In this document: piece by piece, positions 1 through 6,370 of the stretch
Layout of the letters: each line of letters starts with the position of its first letter
Numbering within the stretch: the stretch's first letter is position 1
From: Actinomycetota bacterium
GTDB lineage: Bacteria > Actinomycetota > Geothermincolia > Fen-727 > Anoxymicrobiaceae
NCBI GenBank assembly: GCA_016649525.1
Contig: JAENXM010000081.1
Coordinates: 1-7,411, forward strand
Reading direction: 5' to 3'
DNA: 7,411 bases
Notes under the pieces: model-generated
Database searches by the model: none
What the model was told of the DNA's origin: nothing
The model's input: only the letters and a program-made list of their open reading frames with translations
Translations under genes and position numbers: made by a program

Positions 1-58
1 GCTCATATCAGTTCAAAAGGACGCGACCGCGCAAAGTCTTTTACGCCAGGGTCCCTTT

Positions 59-538
59 TTATTTCTCGGTCTCCTCTCCCTCTTCCTCCGCGGTCTCCTC
101 TCCCTCTTCCTCCGCGGTCTCCTCTTCCTCTTCCTCCGCGGTCTCCTCTTCGACTTCCTCTTCCACTTCCTCTACTTCTTCCTCCTCCTCCTCGGGCTGC
201 GAGACGCTCCGCGATATCGCTGACCTCGCGAACGTCATCCTCACTCCCTGGTCCACCTCCAGCACCACGGTATCCTCGGTCATCCTCTTGATGATACCGT
301 GGACGCCACCGACGGTTACCACTTCGTCCCCACGTTCCAGCTTGGTTACCATCTCGTCGTGCTCATGGGAGCGCTTCCTCTGGGGTCGTATGAGGAGCAG
401 GTAGAAGACAAGTACCATGACAAGTATGAGGACCCACATCCCCCACGTGCTGAACGCGCTCGCCTTCTGAGTCGCGCTCTGTTTGGCCTGTAAGACGAGC
501 TCCGGATGGGCCGCCAAGAAACCGTAGATAAATGCCAT
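59..538 (-). CDS. yajC: Sec translocon accessory subunit YajC, with long acidic C-terminal tail
   Basis: YajC is a small single-span membrane protein that associates with SecD-SecF in the holotranslocon and aids protein export. The 159-aa product has one hydrophobic segment at about residues 33-50, followed directly by the hallmark basic RPQRKR motif (51-56). Next comes a small soluble domain with GDEVVTVGG, typical of the family. Two parts are unusual: about 30 residues before the membrane span, and about 45 almost purely Glu residues at the C-terminus, partly made of a tandem repeat. Typical YajC proteins are near 85-115 aa. I chose the ATG at 538 because AGGAGG lies 10 nt upstream; an in-frame ATG at 562 would place that ribosome-binding site inside the gene. 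It follows tgt in the same direction but is separated by about 190 bp containing a palindromic element and a likely promoter. secD and secF probably follow to the left of position 1. Confidence 0.93.
   Translation of the reverse strand: MAFIYGFLAAHPELVLQAKQSATQKASAFSTWGMWVLILVMVLVFYLLLIRPQRKRSHEHDEMVTKLERGDEVVTVGGVHGIIKRMTEDTVVLEVDQGVRMTFARSAISRSVSQPEEEEEEVEEVEEEVEEETAEEEEEETAEEEGEETAEEEGEETEK
68..163 (-). repeat. 24-bp tandem repeat encoding the acidic YajC tail
   Basis: Units of 24 bp run from 68-91, 92-115 and 116-139. The first two are identical, the third differs by one C/T change, and 140-163 is a degenerate fourth copy. Each unit is a multiple of three and encodes an AEEEGEET-like octapeptide, so copy-number change by replication slippage would lengthen or shorten the tail without a frameshift. 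The near-pure purine coding strand is also a place where short-read assembly could collapse copies. Confidence 0.85.
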
Positions 539-548
539 ATCGCACTTT

Positions 549-554
549 CCTCCT
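549..554 (-). promoter_or_regulatory. Ribosome-binding site for yajC
   Basis: A perfect AGGAGG on the minus strand sits 10 nt before the ATG at 538. It decides the yajC start in favour of 538 over the in-frame ATG at 562, which has no such site. Confidence 0.75.
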
Positions 555-596
555 CGGGCCATTGAAACACCACAGCCGCATTACGCGGGCCCACAT

Positions 597-625
597 ATAA
601 TACTGGAAGCCGCTCGCTTTGTCAT
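597..625 (-). promoter_or_regulatory. Candidate housekeeping-sigma promoter for yajC
   Basis: On the minus strand, ATGACA (620-625, five of six matches to the -35 consensus TTGACA) is followed by exactly 17 bp and then TATTAT (597-602, five of six to TATAAT). A start about 7 nt downstream, near 590, would give a leader of about 50 nt before yajC. The -35 box lies 8 bp from the edge of the palindromic element at 634, so yajC and the expected secDF could be transcribed independently of the upstream operon. This is pattern matching only. Confidence 0.5.
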
Positions 626-633
626 TCGGGTTG

Positions 634-753
634 TGGGGTCAGGTCTTGAATCGTGAATTCTTATTGACTATTAAGCCCGGCCTCTCAGGCCGGGATCGGT
701 GAACCGGGCTAAGAGCCCGGTCTTAATAATTCACGATTCAAGACCTGACCCCA
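634..753. mobile_element. 120-bp palindromic element with 26-bp perfect inverted ends (MITE/REPIN-like)
   Basis: The arms 634-659 and 728-753 are exact reverse complements over 26 bp, beginning TGGGGTCAGGTCTTGAAT. Between them are two further perfect 8-bp stems with 3-nt loops: 676-683 with 687-694 (CCCGGCCT/AGGCCGGG) and 703-710 with 714-721 (ACCGGGCT/AGCCCGGT). The whole element can fold into an outer stem carrying two hairpins. It contains no gene. This layout resembles short non-autonomous elements mobilised in trans, such as REP/REPIN sequences moved by IS200/IS605-like RAYT transposases. I recall GGGGTCAGGTCTTGAAT-type ends near such transposases in environmental genomes, but I cannot confirm this here. 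No target-site duplication is evident. The right arm overlaps the end of tgt. Confidence 0.7.
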
Positions 754-1858
754 TCCTTTTCAAACGGTTAAGGAACTCTGTATAGCACCCGGTAGCTATA
801 GCCTCCCTTATGCCGGACATCAAGCATGACAACTTATGAAGGTTGTGACCGGTCAGCAGGTAGAGGCCGAGTATCTCCTTCGAGACCACGAGGTGCCGGA
901 TGTAGGCGCGGCTGAAGTTGGAACACGCATAGCACTCGCATGAAGGCTCGAGCGGTCCGTCGTCGGTTGTGAAGCGGGCGTTCCGCAGGTTGATCCTGCC
1001 GCCATCGACCAGGGCGGACCCGTTCCTGGCGATGCGGGTGGGCAGGGTGGAGTCGAACATGTCCACCCCAAGGGCGACCGACTCCCCGATGCCCAGTGGG
1101 TCTCCCACACCCATCAAATATACAGGCGCGTGCTCGGGCACGTGGGCAAGTGTCTCGCTTACGAGCTCGAGGGTCAGGTCGCGGGGCTCGCCCACGCTCA
1201 GGCCCCCGAGGCCGTACCCGGGAAAGCCCAGTTCGACTATCATCCGGGCTGCGCGCGCCCTCAGGTCGGCGTACATCCCCCCCTGGATGATCCCGAACAG
1301 CGCCTGGCGCCCGTCCGTGTGCGATTCCCGGCAGCGAAGGGCCCAGTCGTGGTTCAGACGCAGCGATCTCTCCACCCTGTCCCTGTCCGAAGGGTAAGGT
1401 AGACACTCGTCGAGGGCCATGATGATATCCGCCCCTAGCCTGCCCTGGAGCTGCATGCAGGCTTCGGGCGAGAGGAAGACAGAGCCCCCGTCCTGGTGGG
1501 AGCGGAACGAGGCTCCTTCTTCGGTTATCCTTACATCCCTCCCAAGGCTTAATACCTGGTAGCCGCCGGAGTCGGTGAGTATTGGCCCGCCCCACCTCAT
1601 GAACGCGTGCAGGCCCCCCGCTCCCTCCACGACGTCGACCCCGGGCCTAAGCATAAGGTGGTAGGCATTGGCCAGGACCATGTCGAACCCGAGCCCGCGG
1701 ACCTCGTCGGGCCTCATGGCCTTCACGCTGGCCAGGGTCGCGACCGGCATGAAAAGGGGGGTCTCACACTCGCCGTGGGGCGTGTTGATAACACCGCACC
1801 TCGCCCTCGTCACTTTGTCCTTCGCGGTAACCCGGAAATCAAATCGTCCTTCAGCCAT
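731..1858 (-). CDS. tgt: tRNA-guanine(34) transglycosylase (preQ1-inserting)
   Basis: This enzyme exchanges guanine 34 in GUN-anticodon tRNAs (Asp, Asn, His, Tyr) for preQ1, the committed tRNA step of queuosine synthesis. The 375-aa product has the family's usual length. Visible active-site features are TDSGG with Asp96 (general acid/base), the DECxPYP base-recognition motif with Asp150 and Cys152, GGLSVGE, and Asp269 in MFDSTLPTR as the expected nucleophile. The zinc site is Cys307-x-Cys309-xx-Cys312 with His338, spaced as in the Zymomonas enzyme. The usual MFDCV reads MFDST here. The start is the ATG at 1858, which overlaps the queA stop by one base (TGATG) and fits the family N-terminus; an extended frame back to 1960 lies inside queA and lacks homology-like sequence. 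No Shine-Dalgarno is obvious, so translation is probably coupled to queA. The last seven residues and stop are encoded by the palindromic element. Confidence 0.96.
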   Translation of the reverse strand: MAEGRFDFRVTAKDKVTRARCGVINTPHGECETPLFMPVATLASVKAMRPDEVRGLGFDMVLANAYHLMLRPGVDVVEGAGGLHAFMRWGGPILTDSGGYQVLSLGRDVRITEEGASFRSHQDGGSVFLSPEACMQLQGRLGADIIMALDECLPYPSDRDRVERSLRLNHDWALRCRESHTDGRQALFGIIQGGMYADLRARAARMIVELGFPGYGLGGLSVGEPRDLTLELVSETLAHVPEHAPVYLMGVGDPLGIGESVALGVDMFDSTLPTRIARNGSALVDGGRINLRNARFTTDDGPLEPSCECYACSNFSRAYIRHLVVSKEILGLYLLTGHNLHKLSCLMSGIREAIATGCYTEFLNRLKRMGSGLES

Positions 1859-2886
1859 CACATCACCAGCATCGCATCGCCGAAAGAGTAGAAGCGGTAC
1901 CGCTCTCGGACCGCCTCGCGGTAAGCCTCGAGGATGAAACCGGTGCCCCCGAACGCACACACAAGGACAAGGGGCGTCGAGCGCGGGAAGTGGAAGTTCG
2001 TGACGAGCGCGTCAACGGCCTTGAACTCGAAGCCCGGCGAGGCGAAAAGGTCCGTATACCCGGACCTTGGAACGAGCCGCCCACGACTATCGGCCGCAGA
2101 CTCCAGTGCGCGAACCGCTGTGGTACCGACCGCAACGACCCGCGAGCCCGTCTCGCGCGCCTCGTTGACCCCGTTTGCGCACTCCGCCCCCACGCTGAAC
2201 CACTCGGAGTGGATGCTGTGGTCCTCGATGCGCTCCTCCCTGACCGGCAGGAACGTGTCGAGCCCTACAGCCAGCTCGAGCCGCTCGATGATGATCCCAT
2301 TTGATTTCATCTCGTCCAGCAGCCCACCCGTGAAGTGGAGCCCGGCGGTCGGCGCAGCGGCCGAGATCTCGCGCTCGCTGTAAACGGTCTGGTACCTCTC
2401 CGGGTCACCGAGCTCTTTTCTGATATAAGGAGGAAGCGGTACCTCCCCCGCCCTGAAGATGAGCCCGTCGATATCTCCCTCATCGGCCGATGACTCGAAC
2501 CGTATCACCGCCTTACCGTCAAGCGGACCCTCCATCATCTCACCCGTGATGTCATCGCCCAGCTCGAAGCGAACGCCGGGTCTCAGCGCGGCCCCTCCCA
2601 CCAGCGCCCGCCACAGCCCGGGGCTAAGCCTCTCGAGCAGTAGCACCTCGACCTTTCCCCCGGTCCCCTCCTTGCGACCGATAAGGCGGCCCGGGAAGAC
2701 CCTCGAGCTGTTCACCACAAGGCAGTCGCCAGCGTCCAAGAGGTCGGGGAGGTCGGAAAAGACGCGATGCGAGATAGTGCCGGAAGCCTTCTCGGCCACC
2801 AGCAGGCGGCTCATGTCGCGTACTTCGGAGGGCTCCTGCGCGATGAGTTCATCCGGCAGTTGATAGTCGAACAATTCGGTCTTCAT
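1858..2886 (-). CDS. queA: S-adenosylmethionine:tRNA ribosyltransferase-isomerase
   Basis: QueA transfers and isomerises the ribosyl part of S-adenosylmethionine onto preQ1 already in tRNA, giving epoxyqueuosine. The 342-aa length is typical. Family motifs run in order: FDYQLPDELIAQ (6-17), RDMSRLLV (23-30), PLPPYI (150-155), YQTVYS (165-170), APTAGLHFT (178-186), HSIHSEW (223-229), VAVGTTAVRALES (251-263), TNFHFPRST (296-304) and YRFYSFGDAML near the C-terminus (330-340). The NSSRVFP segment (59-65) replaces the more usual NDTRVFP. I chose the ATG at 2886 because the LFDY-LP motif follows at once and because it overlaps the queH stop by 4 nt (ATGA), a sign of coupled translation. An upstream in-frame start at 2937 would add 17 uncharacteristic residues. 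Confidence 0.97.
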   Translation of the reverse strand: MKTELFDYQLPDELIAQEPSEVRDMSRLLVAEKASGTISHRVFSDLPDLLDAGDCLVVNSSRVFPGRLIGRKEGTGGKVEVLLLERLSPGLWRALVGGAALRPGVRFELGDDITGEMMEGPLDGKAVIRFESSADEGDIDGLIFRAGEVPLPPYIRKELGDPERYQTVYSEREISAAAPTAGLHFTGGLLDEMKSNGIIIERLELAVGLDTFLPVREERIEDHSIHSEWFSVGAECANGVNEARETGSRVVAVGTTAVRALESAADSRGRLVPRSGYTDLFASPGFEFKAVDALVTNFHFPRSTPLVLVCAFGGTGFILEAYREAVRERYRFYSFGDAMLVM

Positions 2887-3425
2887 GTGCGGGGTGGGTC
2901 GCCCTTCTGGTATCTCTCCTTCTCGCTGTACACGCATCCGCAGTAGGACTGCCGGTATATGTCGAGCTCGCGCGACCGGGACACGGTCTCCTGGTAGCCC
3001 TCTCTCATGTCCTCGAAGAGGAAAAGGACCCCGTGCTCGATCGCGGCGGACTCGCCGGCTGAACGGATGAGCCGCTGGTCCTGGTAGGGGCTCACCAGCA
3101 GGGTCGTGGTGAACTCCCCAATGCCCAGAATGCTCGCCTGCCTCGCCGCGCGCTCAAGCCTTATCTGGAAGCAGCGCTCGCAGCGGGTATCAACACGGGA
3201 AGAGACCTCGAGCAGAAACTGCTCCATCTCGTAAGGCCCAACCTGGAGGTCCACTCCCTGCCCGCGGCAGTAGTCCGAAACGGCTGAATAACGCTTCTGG
3301 TATTCCCTGTGCGGATGCACGTTCGGGTTATAGAAATACGGGACCACCTGGTAGCCGCGCTCGGAGAGGACCTTCATGGGATAGGTCATGCAGGGTGCGC
3401 AGCAGGTGTGAAGCAGTATCTTCAT
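2883..3425 (-). CDS. queH: Epoxyqueuosine reductase QueH (DUF208 family)
   Basis: QueH performs the last step of queuosine synthesis, reducing epoxyqueuosine in tRNA to queuosine. It is a non-orthologous substitute for the cobalamin-dependent QueG and needs an iron-sulfur cluster. The 180-aa product shows the family signature: HTCCAPC at residues 6-12, FYNPNVHP (31-38), a second cysteine pair at Cys82 and Cys85 (RCERCF), SPYQD (112-116), and the C-terminal SRELDIYRQ-YCGC block ending with Cys162 and Cys164. The N-terminal and middle cysteines are the expected metal/cluster ligands. The gene starts at an ATG 35 nt after ruvB, with GGAGG 13 nt upstream and a closer AAGGG. It overlaps queA by 4 nt, so queH, queA and tgt form one translationally coupled queuosine block. 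None of the preQ1-synthesis genes is in view. Confidence 0.94.
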   Translation of the reverse strand: MKILLHTCCAPCMTYPMKVLSERGYQVVPYFYNPNVHPHREYQKRYSAVSDYCRGQGVDLQVGPYEMEQFLLEVSSRVDTRCERCFQIRLERAARQASILGIGEFTTTLLVSPYQDQRLIRSAGESAAIEHGVLFLFEDMREGYQETVSRSRELDIYRQSYCGCVYSEKERYQKGDPPRT

Positions 3426-3460
3426 CGTGCCCTTACCGCCTCCGGACCCGACACTTGACG

Positions 3461-4483
3461 CTAGAACAGTTTCTCTCCACCGCCCCCGACCTCCCTGCCC
3501 ATGTGTTCGAAGGCCCTCGGGGTCGCGACCCTCCCGCGCGGAGTGCGCTTGATAAACCCCATCTGCATGAGAAACGGCTCGTAGACCTCCTCCAGGGTGT
3601 CGGGGTCCTCGCCCACCGCGGCCCCAAGCGTCTTAAGGCCGACGGGCCCGCCGCCGAACTTGTCTATCAGGATCTTGAGTATCGCCTGGTCCAGCACGTC
3701 GAGGCCGACATCGTCTATCCGCAGGAGCGACATCGCCGCTACCGTCACCTGCCCGGTGACAGCACCCTGGGCCCTCACCTGGGCGAAGTCCCTGACCCTG
3801 CGCAGGAGCCGGTTCGCGACCCTGGGAGTGCCACGTGAGCGGCACGCTATCTCCCGGGTGCCCGTATCGTCCACCTCGATCTCCATGATGCCGGCCGCGC
3901 GCCTTACGATAGCCTCCGTCTCATCAATTGGGTAGTAGCCCAGCCTGCAAGAGACTCCGAAGCGCGTGAGCAGCGGCGCGGTCAACAGGCCCACCCTTGT
4001 GGTGGCGCCTATGAGGGTAAAGCGCGGCAGTTCGAGGCGGACGGACCTTGCGCCCGGCCCCTTCCCTATCACGATGTCTATCTTGAAATCCTCCATGGCC
4101 GGGTAGAGGATCTCCTCGACCGCCCTCGGCAGCCGGTGTATCTCGTCGATAAAAAGGACGTCGCCCTCCTCCAGGTTCGTAAGTATGGCGGCCAGGTCTC
4201 CCTGCCTCTCGACGGCCGGCCCGCTGGTGACCCTGAGATTGACGCCGAGCTCGTTGGCGATGATGTTCGCAAGGGTGGTCTTTCCGAGGCCCGGCGGCCC
4301 TGACAGCAGCACGTGGTCGAGGACCTCCCCCCGCTTCCCGGCCGCCTCGATGAAGACGTGGAGCTGCTCCTTGTTGGCCTTCTGCCCGACGAACTCGGAG
4401 AGCGTGCGAGGCCGCAGGGTGAGGTCGAGCACCCGCTCCTCGGCGGTCACCTCTCGCGAGATTACATCCGGCTTTTCTTCCAT
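3461..4483 (-). CDS. ruvB: Holliday junction branch-migration ATPase RuvB
   Basis: RuvB is the hexameric AAA+ motor that, loaded by RuvA, pumps DNA through Holliday junctions during recombinational repair. The 340-aa protein has the standard length and layout. Walker A GPPGLGKT is at 62-69, the Walker B core with DEIH at 113-116, and sensor 1 GATTR at 159-163. Arg174 in LLTRFG matches the arginine finger, and GTPR at 218-221 is sensor 2. The C-terminal winged-helix domain begins near 260 and includes the TPRGR motif (314-318). All catalytic residues appear intact. The ATG at 4483 follows the ruvA stop by only 3 nt, with an AGGAG inside the end of ruvA about 12 nt upstream. A 35-nt gap separates it from queH. 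Confidence 0.98.
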   Translation of the reverse strand: MEEKPDVISREVTAEERVLDLTLRPRTLSEFVGQKANKEQLHVFIEAAGKRGEVLDHVLLSGPPGLGKTTLANIIANELGVNLRVTSGPAVERQGDLAAILTNLEEGDVLFIDEIHRLPRAVEEILYPAMEDFKIDIVIGKGPGARSVRLELPRFTLIGATTRVGLLTAPLLTRFGVSCRLGYYPIDETEAIVRRAAGIMEIEVDDTGTREIACRSRGTPRVANRLLRRVRDFAQVRAQGAVTGQVTVAAMSLLRIDDVGLDVLDQAILKILIDKFGGGPVGLKTLGAAVGEDPDTLEEVYEPFLMQMGFIKRTPRGRVATPRAFEHMGREVGGGGEKLF

Positions 4484-4486
4484 GAG

Positions 4487-5098
4487 CTACTCAAGCTCCT
4501 GTGATATGCCGCGATGGGCGCTCTTCAAAGCGAACTGCAACATGTCCTCGACCCGGGGCTTCTCCTCCTCGAACGGATAGTTCTTGAGTGCCTGGTAGGC
4601 TTCCTGCCTCGAGTATCCCAGCTGCATCAAAGCCTCCGTCGCCTCCTCGAACGGGCGGCGCCTCTCGGGAGTAAGGGTTATAACTTCTTCCAGCGGTTTC
4701 CCCACCTTCTCCCTCATCTCGAGGATGAGCCTCTGCGAGCTCTTCTTGCCGACACCGGGGATTATGGTAAGGGCGTCCGCGTCACCGTCACCGACCACCT
4801 TGATGAAGCCGGCCGGCGAGAAAACGGAGAGCACGGAAAGCGCGAGACGCGGGCCCACGTTCGTCACGGACATCAACTCAATGAAAAGGTCCCTCGCCTC
4901 CGGCGAATCAAACCCGTAGAGCTGCAGTACGTCCTGCCTGACGTGCAGATAGGTATAAAGCGAGATCTTCTCGCCCGCCTCCGGCGCCTTGTCGATGGTG
5001 CCGGCCGGCGCGTGTACCTCCAGCCCGAGCCCGCCAACCAGGACGACGAGACCGTCCGGTTTCTTCTCCATCACCCTGCCGGTCAGATAAGAGACCAC
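4487..5098 (-). CDS. ruvA: Holliday junction-binding protein RuvA
   Basis: RuvA tetramers hold the Holliday junction open in a square-planar form and load RuvB. The 203-aa product starts MVSYLTGRV, as in the family. Domain I ends with HVRQDVLQLYGF (52-63). Two helix-hairpin-helix motifs follow: VTNVGPRLAL (78-87) and IPGVGKKSSQRL (113-124). Domain III, which contacts RuvB, holds EEATEALMQLGYS at 151-163. The acidic pin, usually Arg-Glu-Asp (Glu55, Asp56 in E. coli), here reads Arg-Gln-Asp, so one acidic residue is missing. The start codon is GTG, 4 nt after the ruvC stop, with GGAG 8 nt upstream overlapping that stop. No ATG fits the conserved N-terminus. Confidence 0.97.
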   Translation of the reverse strand: MVSYLTGRVMEKKPDGLVVLVGGLGLEVHAPAGTIDKAPEAGEKISLYTYLHVRQDVLQLYGFDSPEARDLFIELMSVTNVGPRLALSVLSVFSPAGFIKVVGDGDADALTIIPGVGKKSSQRLILEMREKVGKPLEEVITLTPERRRPFEEATEALMQLGYSRQEAYQALKNYPFEEEKPRVEDMLQFALKSAHRGISQELE

Positions 5099-5102
5099 TT
5101 CC

Positions 5103-5594
5103 CTAACTCCCGGTCTTCTCCTTGAGCCCCCTCATATGGAGGTGGCATATCGCTATGGCCAGCGCGTCGCAGGCGTGCAGCGACTTCGGTGGGCTGCCGA
5201 GACCAAGCAGGGCACCCACCATGTACTTGACCTGTTCCTTCGAGGCGTTGCCGTTCCCGACTACCGTCTGTTTCACCTGAAGGGGGGTGTACTCGGTCCA
5301 GGTTACGTCGGCGTGCCTGCAGGCGAGCAGAATGACTCCCCTCGCCTGTCCGACCGCTAAGGCCGTCTTCAGGTTCGTGTTGAAGAACAACTGCTCGAGG
5401 ACGACGACATCGGGGGACAACTGCTCGATGAGGTCCTTGATCTCCCCGTACAGGATATCGAGGCGGTGTGACATGTCCGCCGAGCGAGGCGTCTTGACGG
5501 ACCCGGACTCCGCGGCCTGCAGCCTGCCGGACACCTCGACCACCAGGCCGTATCCGGTGTTCGTAATACCGGGGTCCACTCCCAGAACCCTCAA
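5103..5594 (-). CDS. ruvC: Crossover junction endodeoxyribonuclease RuvC
   Basis: RuvC is the dimeric, metal-dependent resolvase that cuts Holliday junctions processed by RuvAB. The 163-aa product has the RNase H-like fold signatures. VLGVDPG at 3-9 gives catalytic Asp7, VVVLEQLFF at 63-71 gives Glu67 and the aromatic residues that stack at the junction, and LHACDALAIAICH at 139-151 gives His140 and Asp143. The third catalytic position is His rather than the Asp of E. coli, as known for the Thermus thermophilus enzyme, so the site is probably active. The conserved MRVLGVDPG start corresponds to a TTG codon; a purine-rich GGGGGTGG run lies 4 nt upstream and no in-frame ATG or GTG fits. It lies 19 nt after yebC and 4 nt before ruvA. 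Confidence 0.96.
   Translation of the reverse strand: MRVLGVDPGITNTGYGLVVEVSGRLQAAESGSVKTPRSADMSHRLDILYGEIKDLIEQLSPDVVVLEQLFFNTNLKTALAVGQARGVILLACRHADVTWTEYTPLQVKQTVVGNGNASKEQVKYMVGALLGLGSPPKSLHACDALAIAICHLHMRGLKEKTGS
5107..5110 (-). promoter_or_regulatory. Ribosome-binding site for ruvA (supports GTG start)
   Basis: GGAG on the minus strand lies 8 nt before the GTG at 5098 and within the last codons of ruvC. The good spacing supports GTG as the true ruvA start. Confidence 0.55.
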
Positions 5595-5613
5595 TATCCA
5601 CCCCCGGCGCGGA

Positions 5614-6369
5614 TCACAGTGATGCTACCTCTTCCAGTACCTCATCCGGGATATCGAAGTTGGCGTAAACATCGTGGACGTCGTCCAGGTCCTCGAGCGC
5701 CTCCACAAGGCGAAGGACCTTCTTCGCCTTGTCGCGGTCAAGCGGAACCATCGTCTTGGGGAACATGGTGAGCTCCGAGCTCTCCGGTTCGATGCCCGCT
5801 GCTGCGAGGTTCTCCTTGACGCCGCGGAAATGCTCTACGTCACACACTATCTCCCAGTATTCACCTTCGCCTTTCAGGTCGTCTGCCCCCGCCTCGAGCG
5901 CTATGTTGAGAAGCTCATCCTCGTCGTGCTCCGGGTCCTTCCTGACGAGGACCACTCCCTTCTTCTCGAATATCCAGGAGACGCAGCCCGCCTCGCCGAG
6001 GTTTCCGCCCGCGCGGGTAAAGGCCCTTCTAACATCCGAGGTAGCCCTGTTCCGGTTGTCGGTGAGCACCTCCACCAGTATGGCCACCCCGCCCTCTCCA
6101 TAGCCCTCGAAGCTCAAGCTCTCGAGCCCGCCGCCCACAAGCTCCCCGGTCCCCTTTGCGATCGCCCTCTTGATGTTGTCCATCGGCACGCTGTAGCCGC
6201 GGGCCGTCTCTATCGCGGAGGCGAGCGTCGGGTTGGAATCCGGGTTGCCGCCGCCTTCGCGTGCCGCGACCATTATCTTCTGGGAAAGCTTGCTGAAGAG
6301 CTGACCCCTCTTGGCGTCTTCCCTCCCCTTTTTGTGCTTGATGGAGTGCCATTTCGAATGACCGGACAT
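5614..6369 (-). CDS. yebC: YebC/TACO1-family protein
   Basis: Members of this cytosolic family were long annotated as transcriptional regulators. Mitochondrial TACO1 and bacterial homologues have more recently been linked to the ribosome and to translation of difficult, proline-rich stretches; which role applies here cannot be read from sequence. The 251-aa product is full length. It begins with the hallmark MSGHSKWHSIKHKK and continues with LFSKLSQKI (24-32), NIKRAIAKGTG (65-75), EGYGEGGVAILVE (88-100) and DNRNRATSDVR (104-114). SWIFEKKG (131-138) and an acidic C-terminal region follow. The ATG at 6369 has a strong GGAGG 6 nt upstream, inside the end of pdxT, with only 1 nt between the genes. 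Its position between pdxT and ruvC is characteristic of actinobacteria; adjacency to ruvC is very widespread in bacteria. Confidence 0.96.
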   Translation of the reverse strand: MSGHSKWHSIKHKKGREDAKRGQLFSKLSQKIMVAAREGGGNPDSNPTLASAIETARGYSVPMDNIKRAIAKGTGELVGGGLESLSFEGYGEGGVAILVEVLTDNRNRATSDVRRAFTRAGGNLGEAGCVSWIFEKKGVVLVRKDPEHDEDELLNIALEAGADDLKGEGEYWEIVCDVEHFRGVKENLAAAGIEPESSELTMFPKTMVPLDRDKAKKVLRLVEALEDLDDVHDVYANFDIPDEVLEEVASL

Positions 6370-6370
6370 C

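Noticed and set aside
1..6. Possible secD start (ATG at 6-4 on the minus strand)
   Set aside because: Only two codons are visible, there is no Shine-Dalgarno, and nothing shows that this is the true start.
15..42. Possible intrinsic terminator after yajC (AAAAG/CTTTT pairing around a small GCG-CGC hairpin)
   Set aside because: The stem is short, mostly A-T and bulged, and secD is expected to follow co-transcribed, so support is too thin.
676..721. The two internal hairpins as a classical rho-independent terminator for tgt
   Set aside because: Neither hairpin is followed by a T-run on the minus strand, and both lie within longer inverted ends, so the mobile-palindrome reading fits better. 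A partial effect on read-through remains possible.
1859..1960. N-terminally extended tgt (34 extra residues, start at 1960)
   Set aside because: The extension lies inside queA, is rich in Arg and Pro like an out-of-frame read, and the family N-terminus fits the ATG at 1858.
4514..5125. 203-codon open frame on the plus strand
   Set aside because: It lies fully opposite ruvA, whose motifs are intact. Long antisense frames are common in GC-rich genes and this one shows no family-like sequence.
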